From Pseudomonadota bacterium (lineage in GTDB: Bacteria > Pseudomonadota > Gammaproteobacteria > Xanthomonadales > Xanthomonadaceae): a stretch of DNA of 24,567 bases. Below the pieces are notes generated by a model. That model was not told the DNA's origin. It saw only the letters and a list, made by a program, of their open reading frames with translations, and ran no database searches. The translations under genes were made by a program, and so were the position numbers. The stretch spans positions 1 to 24,567 of the forward strand of contig JAEWZE010000129.1 of the NCBI GenBank assembly GCA_023395465.1. The letters are read 5' to 3'. Below, piece after piece: positions 13,838-22,200 of this stretch (position 1 is its first letter; every line of letters begins with the position of its first letter).

Positions 13838-16648
13838 ATGACTCCGGAAACCAAGGCAAGGTTACTGATCGACGGCAAGCTGGAGGCCGCCGGCTGGGTA
13901 GTCCAGGACATGAAGCGGCTCAACCTGGGCGCCGGTTCGGGGGTCGCCGTCCGCGAGTACCCCACCGACACCGGTCCGGCCGATTACATTCTTTTCGTGG
14001 ACCGCGCCCCGGTCGGCGTGATCGAGGCCAAGCGCGACGAGGCGGGTGCCAACCTCAGCGCCCACGAAGGCCAGACGGAGCGCTACGCCAACGCCACCCT
14101 CAAATGGCGCACCGGCAGCAAGCCGTTGCGCTTCCTGTACGAGAGCACCGGCCAGATCATCTGGTTCACCGACGGAGCCGACACGGCCCCACGGGCGCGC
14201 GAGCTGTTCCACTTTTTCCAGCCACGGACCCTGGCCGACTGGGCGGCGAAACCAGACACCCTCCGACGCCGCCTGACCCGGATGCCGCCGCTGCCCGAGC
14301 GCAACCTGCGCGACTGCCAGATCAGCGCCGTCACCGGCCTGGAGAAGTCGCTGGCCAGCAACAAGCCGCGCGCCCTGGTCCACATGGCGACCGGCGCCGG
14401 CAAGACCTTCACCGCCATCACCTCGGTCTACCGCCTGCTCAAGTTCGGCGGCGCCAGGCGCATCCTGTTCCTGGTCGACACCCGCAACCTCGGCAAGCAG
14501 GCGCACCAGGAGTTCATGGCCTACACGCCGCCCGACGACGGCCGCAAGTTCACCGAGCTGTACAACGTGCAGCGCCTGTCGAGCAGCCACATCGACCCGC
14601 ACGCCCAGGTCTGCATCAGCACCATCCAGCGCATGTACTCGATCCTCTCGGGCACCGAGCTGGCCGAGGCCAGCGAGGACATCTCGCTCAACGAGCTCGG
14701 GCAGGCCGACACCCAGACGCGGCTGGTGAAATACAACCCGCAGGTCCCGATCGAGACCTTCGACTTCATCGTCATCGACGAGTGTCATCGCAGCATCTAC
14801 AACCTGTGGAAGCAGGTGCTGGACTACTTCGACGCCTTCCTCATCGGCCTCACTGCCACGCCCGACAAGCGCACCTACGGCTTCTTCAACGAGAACGTGG
14901 TGGCCGAGTACAGCTACGAACAGTCCGTCGTGGACGGCGTGAACGTGGGCTACGACGTCTACGAGATCGAAACCGAGATCACGGCCAAGGGCGCCGAGCT
15001 GAAAGCCAGGGAATGGATCGACCATCGCGACCGCGAGACCCGCGCCAGGCGCTGGGCGCAGACCGAGGAGGACACCGCCTACGGCGCAACCGACCTCGAT
15101 CGCTCCGTGGTCAACCCCAGCCAGATCCGCCAGGTGATCCAGGCGATGAAGACCGCGGTGGAGACCAGCATCTTCCCGCACCGCAAGGAGACGCCCAAGA
15201 CCCTCATCTTCGCCAAGACCGACAGCCACGCCGACGACATCATCCGCACCGTGCGCGAGATCTACGGCGAGGGCAACGCCTTCTGCAAGAAGGTCACCTA
15301 CCGCGCCGGCATCGACCCGGAGACCGGCAAGGCCGTGCCCGGCGACGACGCCGACAGCGTGCTCGCCAGCTTCCGCAACGACTACAACCCCCGCATCGCG
15401 GTGACCGTGGACATGATCGCCACCGGCACCGACGTCAAGCCGCTGGAAGTGCTGCTGTTCATGCGCGACGTACGCAGCAAGGGCTACTACGAGCAGATGA
15501 AGGGCCGTGGCGTGCGCAGCCTGGACGCCGAGTCGCTCAAGAAGGTCAGCAACTCCGCCGACGGCGCCAAGACCCACTTCGTGCTGATTGACGCCGTGGG
15601 CGTGGAGAAGTCGCTCAAGACCGAAAGCCGGCCGCTGGAGCGCAAGCCCGGCCTGAGCATGGACAGCCTGCTCAAGGGCGTGGCCGTCGGTGCACGGGAC
15701 GAGGATACGGTGCTGAGCCTCGGCAACCGCCTGGTGCGCCTGGCCAAGCAGCTGGACGACAAGGCGCTGGCAAAGATCAGGCAAGCCAGTGGCGGGATTG
15801 GCCTGCACGATCTGGCGCGCGGCCTGGTGCAGGCGCTCGATCCCGATCGCGTGGCGGCCGACGTCCTGGATGCGGCCTGGGCCGCGGGGATCACGCGCAG
15901 CGCGGACACGCTGACAGCCGAGGAACTGGACGCCGCCCGGCAGAAGCGCACAGACGCCGCCTGCCAGCCGTTCGACGACCCGGCCCTGCGGGAGCTGATC
16001 GAATCGGCGCGGCGCGAACGCGAGCAACTGATCGACCATCTGAACCTGGACTCGGTGACCCGCAGCGAGTACGCCGCCCAGGCGCAGGCCAATGCCGAGG
16101 CCGCGGTAGGCCGGTTCCGCGAGTTCCTGGAGACGCACCGCGACGAGATCGCGGCGCTGGGCTTCTTCTATGCCCAGCCCTACAGCCGCCGGGAACTGAC
16201 GCTGGACATGATCGAGGAGCTGCACAACGCCCTGCAGCGGCCACCGCTGATGCTGACCACCGAGAAGCTCTGGTCCGCCTACGCTCGCGTGCAGGAGAGC
16301 AAGGTGCGCGGCAGCGGCCTGCGCCGGCAGCTGACCGATCTGGTCTCGCTGGTCCGCTTCGCACTGGGGATGGACGACGAGTTGCGTCCGTTCGCCGACC
16401 ACGTGGACAAGCGTTTCCAGGATTGGGTGTTCCGGCACAATGCGCGCCGCGCGACGGCGTTCACGCCGGAACAGATGGAGTGGCTGCGGCTGGTCAAGGA
16501 TCACATTGCCAGCAGCTGCCGCATCGAGCGCGATGATTTCGACTACGCGCAGCTGGCCGGCAAGGGCGGGTTGCAGAAGGCGTGGACAGTATTTGATGGT
16601 CAGCTAGATGAACTGTTGGCCGAAATGAATGAGGAGTTGGTGGCTTGA
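13838..16648 (+). CDS. hsdR: Type I restriction enzyme, R (endonuclease/translocase) subunit
   Basis: A 936-residue HsdR. The N-terminal PD-(D/E)xK nuclease has Asp49 (in GPADYILF) and Glu63/Lys65 (in VIEAKRD). The SF2 translocase has Walker A MATGAGKT (183-190), DECH (314-317), LTATP (338-342) and motif VI MKGRGVRS. The C-terminal third (about 690-936) resembles the EcoEI_R_C type that binds the methyltransferase, which with the subunit sizes suggests a type IB-like system. It would cleave DNA lacking the protective m6A mark, using ATP-driven translocation. It is first in the defence operon; its TGA overlaps the hsdS TTG start (TTGA). All motifs are intact, so it should be active. Confidence 0.95.
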   Translation: MTPETKARLLIDGKLEAAGWVVQDMKRLNLGAGSGVAVREYPTDTGPADYILFVDRAPVGVIEAKRDEAGANLSAHEGQTERYANATLKWRTGSKPLRFLYESTGQIIWFTDGADTAPRARELFHFFQPRTLADWAAKPDTLRRRLTRMPPLPERNLRDCQISAVTGLEKSLASNKPRALVHMATGAGKTFTAITSVYRLLKFGGARRILFLVDTRNLGKQAHQEFMAYTPPDDGRKFTELYNVQRLSSSHIDPHAQVCISTIQRMYSILSGTELAEASEDISLNELGQADTQTRLVKYNPQVPIETFDFIVIDECHRSIYNLWKQVLDYFDAFLIGLTATPDKRTYGFFNENVVAEYSYEQSVVDGVNVGYDVYEIETEITAKGAELKAREWIDHRDRETRARRWAQTEEDTAYGATDLDRSVVNPSQIRQVIQAMKTAVETSIFPHRKETPKTLIFAKTDSHADDIIRTVREIYGEGNAFCKKVTYRAGIDPETGKAVPGDDADSVLASFRNDYNPRIAVTVDMIATGTDVKPLEVLLFMRDVRSKGYYEQMKGRGVRSLDAESLKKVSNSADGAKTHFVLIDAVGVEKSLKTESRPLERKPGLSMDSLLKGVAVGARDEDTVLSLGNRLVRLAKQLDDKALAKIRQASGGIGLHDLARGLVQALDPDRVAADVLDAAWAAGITRSADTLTAEELDAARQKRTDAACQPFDDPALRELIESARREREQLIDHLNLDSVTRSEYAAQAQANAEAAVGRFREFLETHRDEIAALGFFYAQPYSRRELTLDMIEELHNALQRPPLMLTTEKLWSAYARVQESKVRGSGLRRQLTDLVSLVRFALGMDDELRPFADHVDKRFQDWVFRHNARRATAFTPEQMEWLRLVKDHIASSCRIERDDFDYAQLAGKGGLQKAWTVFDGQLDELLAEMNEELVA
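16631..16636 (+). promoter_or_regulatory. Ribosome-binding site for the TTG start of hsdS
   Basis: GAGGAG inside the end of hsdR lies eight bases before the TTG at 16645-16647. This supports a TTG start overlapping the hsdR stop. Confidence 0.7.
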
Positions 16649-18216
16649 GTAGTTGGATTTCCCTTCCGCTAAGCGATCTTCCGATTGCTTCGGGAAGGAG
16701 CATTAACCCGTTAGAATTTCCGGATGAAGAGTTCGAGCTTTATAGCGTCCCTTCGCACGAAACTGGCCGGCCGGAATTTGTGAAGGGCGGAGACATAGGT
16801 TCGAACAAGCAGCTGGTGTCGCCGGGAACCGTCCTGCTCTGCAAGATCAATCCCAGAATCAATCGCACTTGGATAGTAGGTGAGGCCGGAAGTCGGCGGC
16901 AGATTGCCTCGACGGAATGGATTGCTTTCGACAGTTGTGAAGAAGTCAACCGTCGGTTCTTGATGCTTTTTATGCAGCAATCTGACGTTCGAGACTACTT
17001 GGCAGCAAATGCTTCAGGTGTCGGTGGCTCATTGATGCGCATTAAGCCGGCAACGCTGAAGGGCGTAACCTTTCGAGCTCCAGGCATTAAAACGCAGCTA
17101 AAGATCGTCGAGAAGTTGGAAGAGCTGCTGTCAGACCTAGACGCCAGCGTGGCCGAGCTGAAGGCCGCGCAGCGCAAGCTGGCGAAGTACCGCCAGTCGC
17201 TGCTGAAGGCAGCGGTGGATGGCACCCTGACCGCCGACTGGCGCGCGGCGCATGGCGTGCCGCAGGAGACCGGCGCAGAACTGCTGCAACGCATCCTCAC
17301 CGAACGCCGCGCCCGCTGGGAACAGAAGCAACTCGCCAGGTTCGCCGAGCAAGGGAAGGCACCGCCCAAGGGTTGGCAAGCCAAGTGTTCCGATCCTGCG
17401 GCCCCCGATCTAACCGACCTCCCTCTCGTTCCGGAGGGCTGGGTATGGGCGAGCCTGGGTCAAACTGCAGCGGATACACTCATCGGCCTTGACCGAGGCC
17501 AGGAGCACCAATCCGCCACGGGCAATGTCGGATACGTCAAGATGAATAATATTTCCATGGACGGAGATGTTGATGCGGAGAACATCGTACGCATCGAAGC
17601 CAATAACGAGGAGATGCGTCGATATCAGGTTGCCGAGAGGGACTTACTGTTCAATACAAGAAACAGCAAAGAACTTGTGGGCAAGGTCGGGCTGGTACGC
17701 TCTTTGAGTGGCCCGATGGTTTACAACAACAATCTGATGCGAATTAGGTTTGATGGAGCCGTGACTCCGGAGTTTGCCTGCTACCAACTGTGCGGCCCCG
17801 AGTTCCGCGGAAGGATGGAAAGAGTCAAGAAGGCCACCACTAGCGTGGCCGCGATATATGCAAAGGACCTTTTTCCGCTCGCCATCGCAGTCCCCCCCGC
17901 GGCCGAACAGGCCGAGATAGTCCATCGCTTGGACGCTGTACTTTTGGGCGTGGGACAACAGGAAGTGGCGGTCCAGCTATCGCTTAAGCAAGCCGCCGCT
18001 CAACGCAAGAACCTACTGAAGGCCGCCTTCGCAGGCCAACTCGTCCCGCAAGACCCCAACGACGAGCCCGCCAGTGCCCTGCTGGCCCGCATCCGCGCCG
18101 CGCGCGAACAGTCACCCGCCCCCTGCGGTCGGCGCCGCACGGCTTCACATCCCGCCCCCACTACCAACCCACCCACCCCGACCCGGCGCGGCCGCAAGGC
18201 CAAGGCAGGCGCATGA
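16645..18216 (+). CDS. hsdS: Type I restriction-modification specificity subunit
   Basis: A 523-residue HsdS with the usual two half-subunits: TRD1 (about 1-147), first conserved coiled-coil region (about 148-250, with EKLEELLSDLDASVAEL and SLLKAAVDGTLTADWR), TRD2 (about 262-418), and second conserved region (about 419-484, with NLLKAAFAGQLVPQDP). Each TRD reads one half of a bipartite DNA site; the site cannot be deduced from sequence. The C-terminal tail (about 488-523) is proline- and arginine-rich and probably disordered. Base composition falls to about 45-52 percent GC within both TRDs against about 67 percent in the first conserved region, as expected if TRDs were exchanged from other genomes. 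The start is TTG, coupled to hsdR; the stop overlaps the next ATG as ATGA. Confidence 0.94.
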   Translation: MSSWISLPLSDLPIASGRSINPLEFPDEEFELYSVPSHETGRPEFVKGGDIGSNKQLVSPGTVLLCKINPRINRTWIVGEAGSRRQIASTEWIAFDSCEEVNRRFLMLFMQQSDVRDYLAANASGVGGSLMRIKPATLKGVTFRAPGIKTQLKIVEKLEELLSDLDASVAELKAAQRKLAKYRQSLLKAAVDGTLTADWRAAHGVPQETGAELLQRILTERRARWEQKQLARFAEQGKAPPKGWQAKCSDPAAPDLTDLPLVPEGWVWASLGQTAADTLIGLDRGQEHQSATGNVGYVKMNNISMDGDVDAENIVRIEANNEEMRRYQVAERDLLFNTRNSKELVGKVGLVRSLSGPMVYNNNLMRIRFDGAVTPEFACYQLCGPEFRGRMERVKKATTSVAAIYAKDLFPLAIAVPPAAEQAEIVHRLDAVLLGVGQQEVAVQLSLKQAAAQRKNLLKAAFAGQLVPQDPNDEPASALLARIRAAREQSPAPCGRRRTASHPAPTTNPPTPTRRGRKAKAGA

Positions 18217-18482
18217 GCGAGCACCACGGCGAACTGATCCTCTACCGCACCGAGGATGGCCGCACCGACATCCACCTGCGTGCCGCCGACGGCACCGCCT
18301 GGCTGAGCCAGGGTGAGATGGCCGACCTGTTCGAGACCTCCAAGCAGAACATCAGCCTGCATATCCGCAAGATCTTCGCCGAGGGCGAGCTGTCCGAGGA
18401 GGCAGTTGTCAAGTTTGACTTGACAACTGCCGCGGACGCCAAGCGCCTGGCCCCTTCAAACAAGAACAAGCCGCAACCATGA
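18213..18482 (+). CDS. Truncated RhuM-like protein (N-terminal fragment) inside the hsd operon
   Basis: An 89-residue ORF matching only the N-terminus of RhuM-family proteins (normally about 330 residues). The segment WLSQGEMADLFETSKQNISL (30-49) is the family's helix-turn-helix-like part, followed by HIRKIFAEGEL and LTTAADAK, where full-length members continue with TTAADGK and a long C-terminal region. Here the family match stops after residue 76 and a short unrelated tail (RLAPSNKNKPQP) ends at hsdM. Both ends keep four-base ATGA overlaps, with hsdS upstream and hsdM downstream, so translation through the fragment could still couple the two. It may be a decayed gene, or a small DNA-binding protein kept for coupling or control. 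Full-length RhuM genes are known as passengers in type I operons. Confidence 0.75.
   Translation: MSEHHGELILYRTEDGRTDIHLRAADGTAWLSQGEMADLFETSKQNISLHIRKIFAEGELSEEAVVKFDLTTAADAKRLAPSNKNKPQP
18401..18431. repeat. Perfect 13-bp-arm inverted repeat within the RhuM fragment
   Basis: GGCAGTTGTCAAG, a TTTGA spacer, then CTTGACAACTGCC: all 13 pairs match. It ends 47 bases before the hsdM start and just before the point where RhuM homology is lost. As RNA it would form a strong hairpin. No T-run follows, so it is not an intrinsic terminator. Confidence 0.85.
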
Positions 18483-19945
18483 ACAGCAACACCCTCGTCC
18501 AGAAGCTCTGGAACTTCTGCCACACCCTGCGCGACGACGGCGTCGGCTATGGCGACTATCTGGAGCAGCTGACCTACCTCTTGTTCCTGAAGCTCGCCCA
18601 CGAGTACTCGCAGCCGCCCTACAACCGCGACACGCACATCCCGAAAAGCTGCGACTGGACCAGCCTGCGCGGCAAGACCGGCGAGCCGCTGGAGGCGCAC
18701 TACCTGAATGTGCTGCACAAGCTGGGCGAAGAGCCCGACATGCTCGGCGCGATCTTCTTCAAGGCGCAGAACAGGATCCAGGATCCCGCCAAGCTGGCGC
18801 GGCTGGTGCAGATGATCGATGCCGAGAACTGGATCGGCATGGATTCCGACATCAAGGGCGACCTCTACGAGGGCCTGCTGCAGAAGAATGCCGAAGACAC
18901 CAAGAGCGGCGCCGGCCAGTACTTCACCCCTCGCGTGCTGATCCAGGCCATGGTTGAGTGCATGCAGCCCGAACCCGGCAAGACCATCGCCGACCCGGCC
19001 TGCGGCACCGGCGGCTTCTTCCTCGGCGCCTATGACTGGCTGAACCGCGATGGCGTGACGCTGGACAGGAAGCAGCAGAAGTTCCTGAAGCACCAGACTT
19101 TCTTCGGCAACGAGATCGTGGCCGCGACGCGCCGCCTGTGCCTGATGAACCTGTTCCTGCACAACATCGGCGACCTCGACGGCGAGCCGACGGTGGACCG
19201 CTCCGATGCGCTGATCTCGGAGCCCGGCCGGAAGTTCGACTACGTGCTGGCCAATCCGCCCTTCGGCAAGAAGAGCAGCATGACCATCACCAACGCGGAC
19301 GGGGAAGAAGACCGCGACGCGCTGACCTACGAGCGCCAGGACTTCTGGCAGACCACCTCCAACAAGCAGCTCAACTTCCTCCAGCACATCGTCTCGATGC
19401 TCAAGACCACCGGCCAGGCCGCCGTGGTGCTGCCGGACAACGTGCTGTTCGAGGGTGGCGCCGGCGAGAAGATCCGCCGCAAGCTGCTGGAAACCTGCGA
19501 CGTCCACACCCTGCTGCGCCTGCCCACCGGCATCTTCTACGCCCAGGGCGTCAAGGCGAACGTGCTGTTCTTCGACGCCAAGCCCAAGGACGGCAAGGTG
19601 CAGACCAAGGGCGTGTGGATCTACGACCTGCGCACCAACAAGCACTTCACCCTGAAGACGAGGCCGCTGCGCCGCGAAGACCTGCAGGAGTTCGTCGAGG
19701 CCTACAACCCGGCCAATCGACACAGGCGCAAGGAATCGGAGCGCTTCCGCTACTTCGCCTACAAGGACCTGATCGCGCGCGACAAGGCCAGCCTGGACAT
19801 CTTCTGGCTCAAGGACGACAGCTTGGATGATCTCGACAACCTGCCGCCGCCGGATGTGCTGGCGCAGGAGATCATCGACCACCTCGAAGCCGCCTTGGCT
19901 TCGTTCCGCGATGTGGCGGCGTCACTGCCCCGCTCCACCGGCTGA
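18479..19945 (+). CDS. hsdM: Type I restriction-modification N6-adenine methyltransferase subunit
   Basis: A 488-residue HsdM. An N-terminal helical domain (about 1-130, with LEQLTYLLFLKLAHEY) precedes the methyltransferase domain. It has GQYFTPRVLI (146-155), SAM-binding motif I DPACGTGGF (172-180) and catalytic motif IV NPPF (259-262), the amino-methyltransferase signature for m6A. Two copies with one HsdS would modify the host's sites and, with HsdR, restrict foreign DNA. The order hsdR-hsdS-fragment-hsdM differs from the classic hsdR-hsdM-hsdS. Its ATG overlaps the stop of the RhuM fragment and has only a poor ribosome site of its own, so its translation probably depends on coupling. The mcrB-like gene follows after 29 bases. 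Confidence 0.95.
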   Translation: MNSNTLVQKLWNFCHTLRDDGVGYGDYLEQLTYLLFLKLAHEYSQPPYNRDTHIPKSCDWTSLRGKTGEPLEAHYLNVLHKLGEEPDMLGAIFFKAQNRIQDPAKLARLVQMIDAENWIGMDSDIKGDLYEGLLQKNAEDTKSGAGQYFTPRVLIQAMVECMQPEPGKTIADPACGTGGFFLGAYDWLNRDGVTLDRKQQKFLKHQTFFGNEIVAATRRLCLMNLFLHNIGDLDGEPTVDRSDALISEPGRKFDYVLANPPFGKKSSMTITNADGEEDRDALTYERQDFWQTTSNKQLNFLQHIVSMLKTTGQAAVVLPDNVLFEGGAGEKIRRKLLETCDVHTLLRLPTGIFYAQGVKANVLFFDAKPKDGKVQTKGVWIYDLRTNKHFTLKTRPLRREDLQEFVEAYNPANRHRRKESERFRYFAYKDLIARDKASLDIFWLKDDSLDDLDNLPPPDVLAQEIIDHLEAALASFRDVAASLPRSTG

Positions 19946-19974
19946 GCAAACCGTCCTGCGATTGGAGATGCTGC

Positions 19975-22197
19975 ATGGCGCTCTACACCTACCACCACGA
20001 CGCCCCAACCATCACTGCCGCCGGGCGCGAATGGGTTCAGACCTGTCTGGTTAGGGACGGCAGCGTCCTGGGCGGCGGCACGATCAGCACGGCGGCCAAC
20101 TACGACGCACTGGACCGCTACTTCGTCCAGCGCCCAGATGCGGGCAGCGGCGGGTTCTACGAGAAGTTGCGGACCCAACTCGAAGATGCGCCACCGGATG
20201 CCCGCAAGCTGATGGCGGAACTGCTGTGGGCGCTGTTCCTGTTCCCAAGCAACATCGGGGAGGACACAAAGCGCGAAGGCATCCTGGAGGTCTGGGGCTG
20301 GTCGGGCGAATCGCTCGATTCGGCGCACCCCATGCTGTCTAGCAAGCTGCTTGATGGCATCGGCTCCGGCGGCATGGGCGTCAACAGCAACCGCTGGCGC
20401 GAGATGATCTATCTCGTCCGGCTGGGGCAGGCCATCAAGGCGGTTCCGGCGGCGGAGCGCACCGCCATCTTCGCCGACTACGACCGGTTTCTCGACTGGA
20501 TCGAGACGCTTCCTGATAGCGGGGACCGCCAGTTCCGCCACATGCTGCGGTACTTCCTGTTTCCCGAGCGCGTTGAGCGCATGTCCAGCAATGGCGACCG
20601 ACGCAAGGTGCTGGCCGGATTCGGCGTGGCGTCGATCAAACAGACCCGTCGCTGGTCCGACCGGCAGCTGGACGACGCGCTGTTCGAACTGCGTGGGAGG
20701 CTGGAACAGCGATACGGGGCAGCGGATCTCGATTTCTACTTGGAGCCGCTGCGGGACCAGTGGAAGAAGCCCAACGAGCCGGACGACCCGGCTGCGGATG
20801 ACGCCGAGGGCGACGACCCCGGAACGGGCGTGGGGGATCAGGAACCCGGCTACCCGCGACGCCCGGGCTTAGCCCGCAACCTGATCCTGTACGGGCCTCC
20901 GGGCACCGGCAAGACCTGGAAGCTGCAACAGCTTTTTGCCCGCTACACCGATCAACCCGCGGACGTGGACAGGGCGACCTGGGAACTGGGACTGGTGGCC
21001 CGGTTCGGCTGGCGTGCCGTGATTGCCGCCGCGCTTGCGGATCTGGGACGAGCGGTGAAGGTCTCGACACTGGAGCAGCATGCGCTGATCAAGGCGAAGG
21101 CGGCCCAGCGCAAGCGGCGAGGGGTCCAGGCGGCGCTGTGGGGCTACATGCAGAGCCATACGCCGCTGGAGGTCGCGACGGTCAATGTCGCCAACCGCCG
21201 GGCACCGTATGTGTTCGTCAAGAGCGAGGATGCCGCCTGGACTGTCGTCACCGACTGGCGCGATGTGGACACCGAGGCGGCGGAACTGCTGGACGCCTGG
21301 CGGGCCGGCCCTGGGGTCGTCAGCCGTGCCGTGCCACGCTATCGGGTGGTGACATTCCACCCGTCCTACTCATACGAGGATTTCGTCATCGGCCTGCGGC
21401 CGGTCGTAGCGGACAGCAGCGGGGATGCGGCCGGGTTCCGCATGGTCGATGGCGTGTTCAAGCAGATCTGCGCGGAGGCCCGGGCGAATCCCGGCAAGCC
21501 ATACGCGCTGTTCATCGACGAGATCAACCGCGCGAACATCGCCAAGGTCTTCGGCGAACTCATCACGCTGATCGAACCGGACAAGCGCGCGCACTACGAT
21601 GTCGCCGGGAACCTCCTGGGTGGCATGGAAGTGCAGCTGCCCGGCACCGGAGACGACGAAGGTGAAGCCGAGCGCTTCGGGGTGCCCGAGAACCTGGACA
21701 TCTACGGCACCATGAATACGGCCGACAGGTCGATCGCCCTGCTCGATATTGCGCTGCGGCGCCGCTTCGAGTTCGAGGAGATGCCGCCCAACTACAAGGT
21801 GCTGGAGCGCCGCGTGGAAGGCGTTGAGTTGGCACGGCTGTTGCAGGCGATCAACGAGCGGCTGGAGTTCTTGGCCGACCGCGATCGCCTCATCGGGCAT
21901 GCCTATTTCACCCGCGTCGGCAGCCTCGACGATCTGCGGGCCGTCTTCCAGTTGCAGGTCATTCCGCTGCTCCAGGAATACTTCTTCGATGACTGGAGCC
22001 GAGTGGCTCTTGTGCTGGCAGCGCGCAACGGCAGCTCTCCCTTGCTGCGCGCCGAAACACTGGAGGCGGTGGAGGTGTTCGGCAATCTGGTGGATGTCGG
22101 CCCAGGGGAGCGCGTGCGCTACACCCTGACGCCGGCGTCCACCTGGACCGCCGAGGCCTTCCGCTCCCTCTACGAGTCCGCTGAATCGCTGGGCTGA
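19975..22197 (+). CDS. mcrB: McrB-like AAA+ NTPase with unrecognised N-terminal domain
   Basis: A 740-residue protein. The AAA+ core of the McrB (AAA_5) group has Walker A GPPGTGKT (307-314), FHPSYSYEDFVIGLRP (461-476), Walker B LFIDEINRAN (512-521), the McrB signature MNTADRS (580-586) and ALRRRF (593-598). Residues 1-265 form a helical domain I cannot name, with DARKLMAELLWALFLFPSNI (75-94) and LFPERVERM (195-203); it is not the classical McrB methyl-reading domain nor an obvious EVE domain. An acidic linker (about 269-290) follows. About 120 residues (335-455) are inserted between Walker A and the FHPSYSYEDF motif. In McrBC the NTPase hexamer drives McrC cleavage of modified DNA. GGAGA precedes the ATG. 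The gene is co-directional with hsdM (29-base gap) and mcrC (3-base gap). Confidence 0.88.
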   Translation: MALYTYHHDAPTITAAGREWVQTCLVRDGSVLGGGTISTAANYDALDRYFVQRPDAGSGGFYEKLRTQLEDAPPDARKLMAELLWALFLFPSNIGEDTKREGILEVWGWSGESLDSAHPMLSSKLLDGIGSGGMGVNSNRWREMIYLVRLGQAIKAVPAAERTAIFADYDRFLDWIETLPDSGDRQFRHMLRYFLFPERVERMSSNGDRRKVLAGFGVASIKQTRRWSDRQLDDALFELRGRLEQRYGAADLDFYLEPLRDQWKKPNEPDDPAADDAEGDDPGTGVGDQEPGYPRRPGLARNLILYGPPGTGKTWKLQQLFARYTDQPADVDRATWELGLVARFGWRAVIAAALADLGRAVKVSTLEQHALIKAKAAQRKRRGVQAALWGYMQSHTPLEVATVNVANRRAPYVFVKSEDAAWTVVTDWRDVDTEAAELLDAWRAGPGVVSRAVPRYRVVTFHPSYSYEDFVIGLRPVVADSSGDAAGFRMVDGVFKQICAEARANPGKPYALFIDEINRANIAKVFGELITLIEPDKRAHYDVAGNLLGGMEVQLPGTGDDEGEAERFGVPENLDIYGTMNTADRSIALLDIALRRRFEFEEMPPNYKVLERRVEGVELARLLQAINERLEFLADRDRLIGHAYFTRVGSLDDLRAVFQLQVIPLLQEYFFDDWSRVALVLAARNGSSPLLRAETLEAVEVFGNLVDVGPGERVRYTLTPASTWTAEAFRSLYESAESLG

Positions 22198-22200
22198 GCG

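Noticed and set aside
13862..16504. 880-codon minus-strand ORF opposite hsdR
   Set aside because: Antisense shadow of a clearly motif-bearing HsdR, with no recognisable domains and Leu/Val/Gly/His-biased composition.
18401..18431. Intrinsic terminator between hsdS and hsdM
   Set aside because: The hairpin is strong, but GCGGACGCC follows instead of a T-run on the plus strand, and CTCGG follows on the minus strand.
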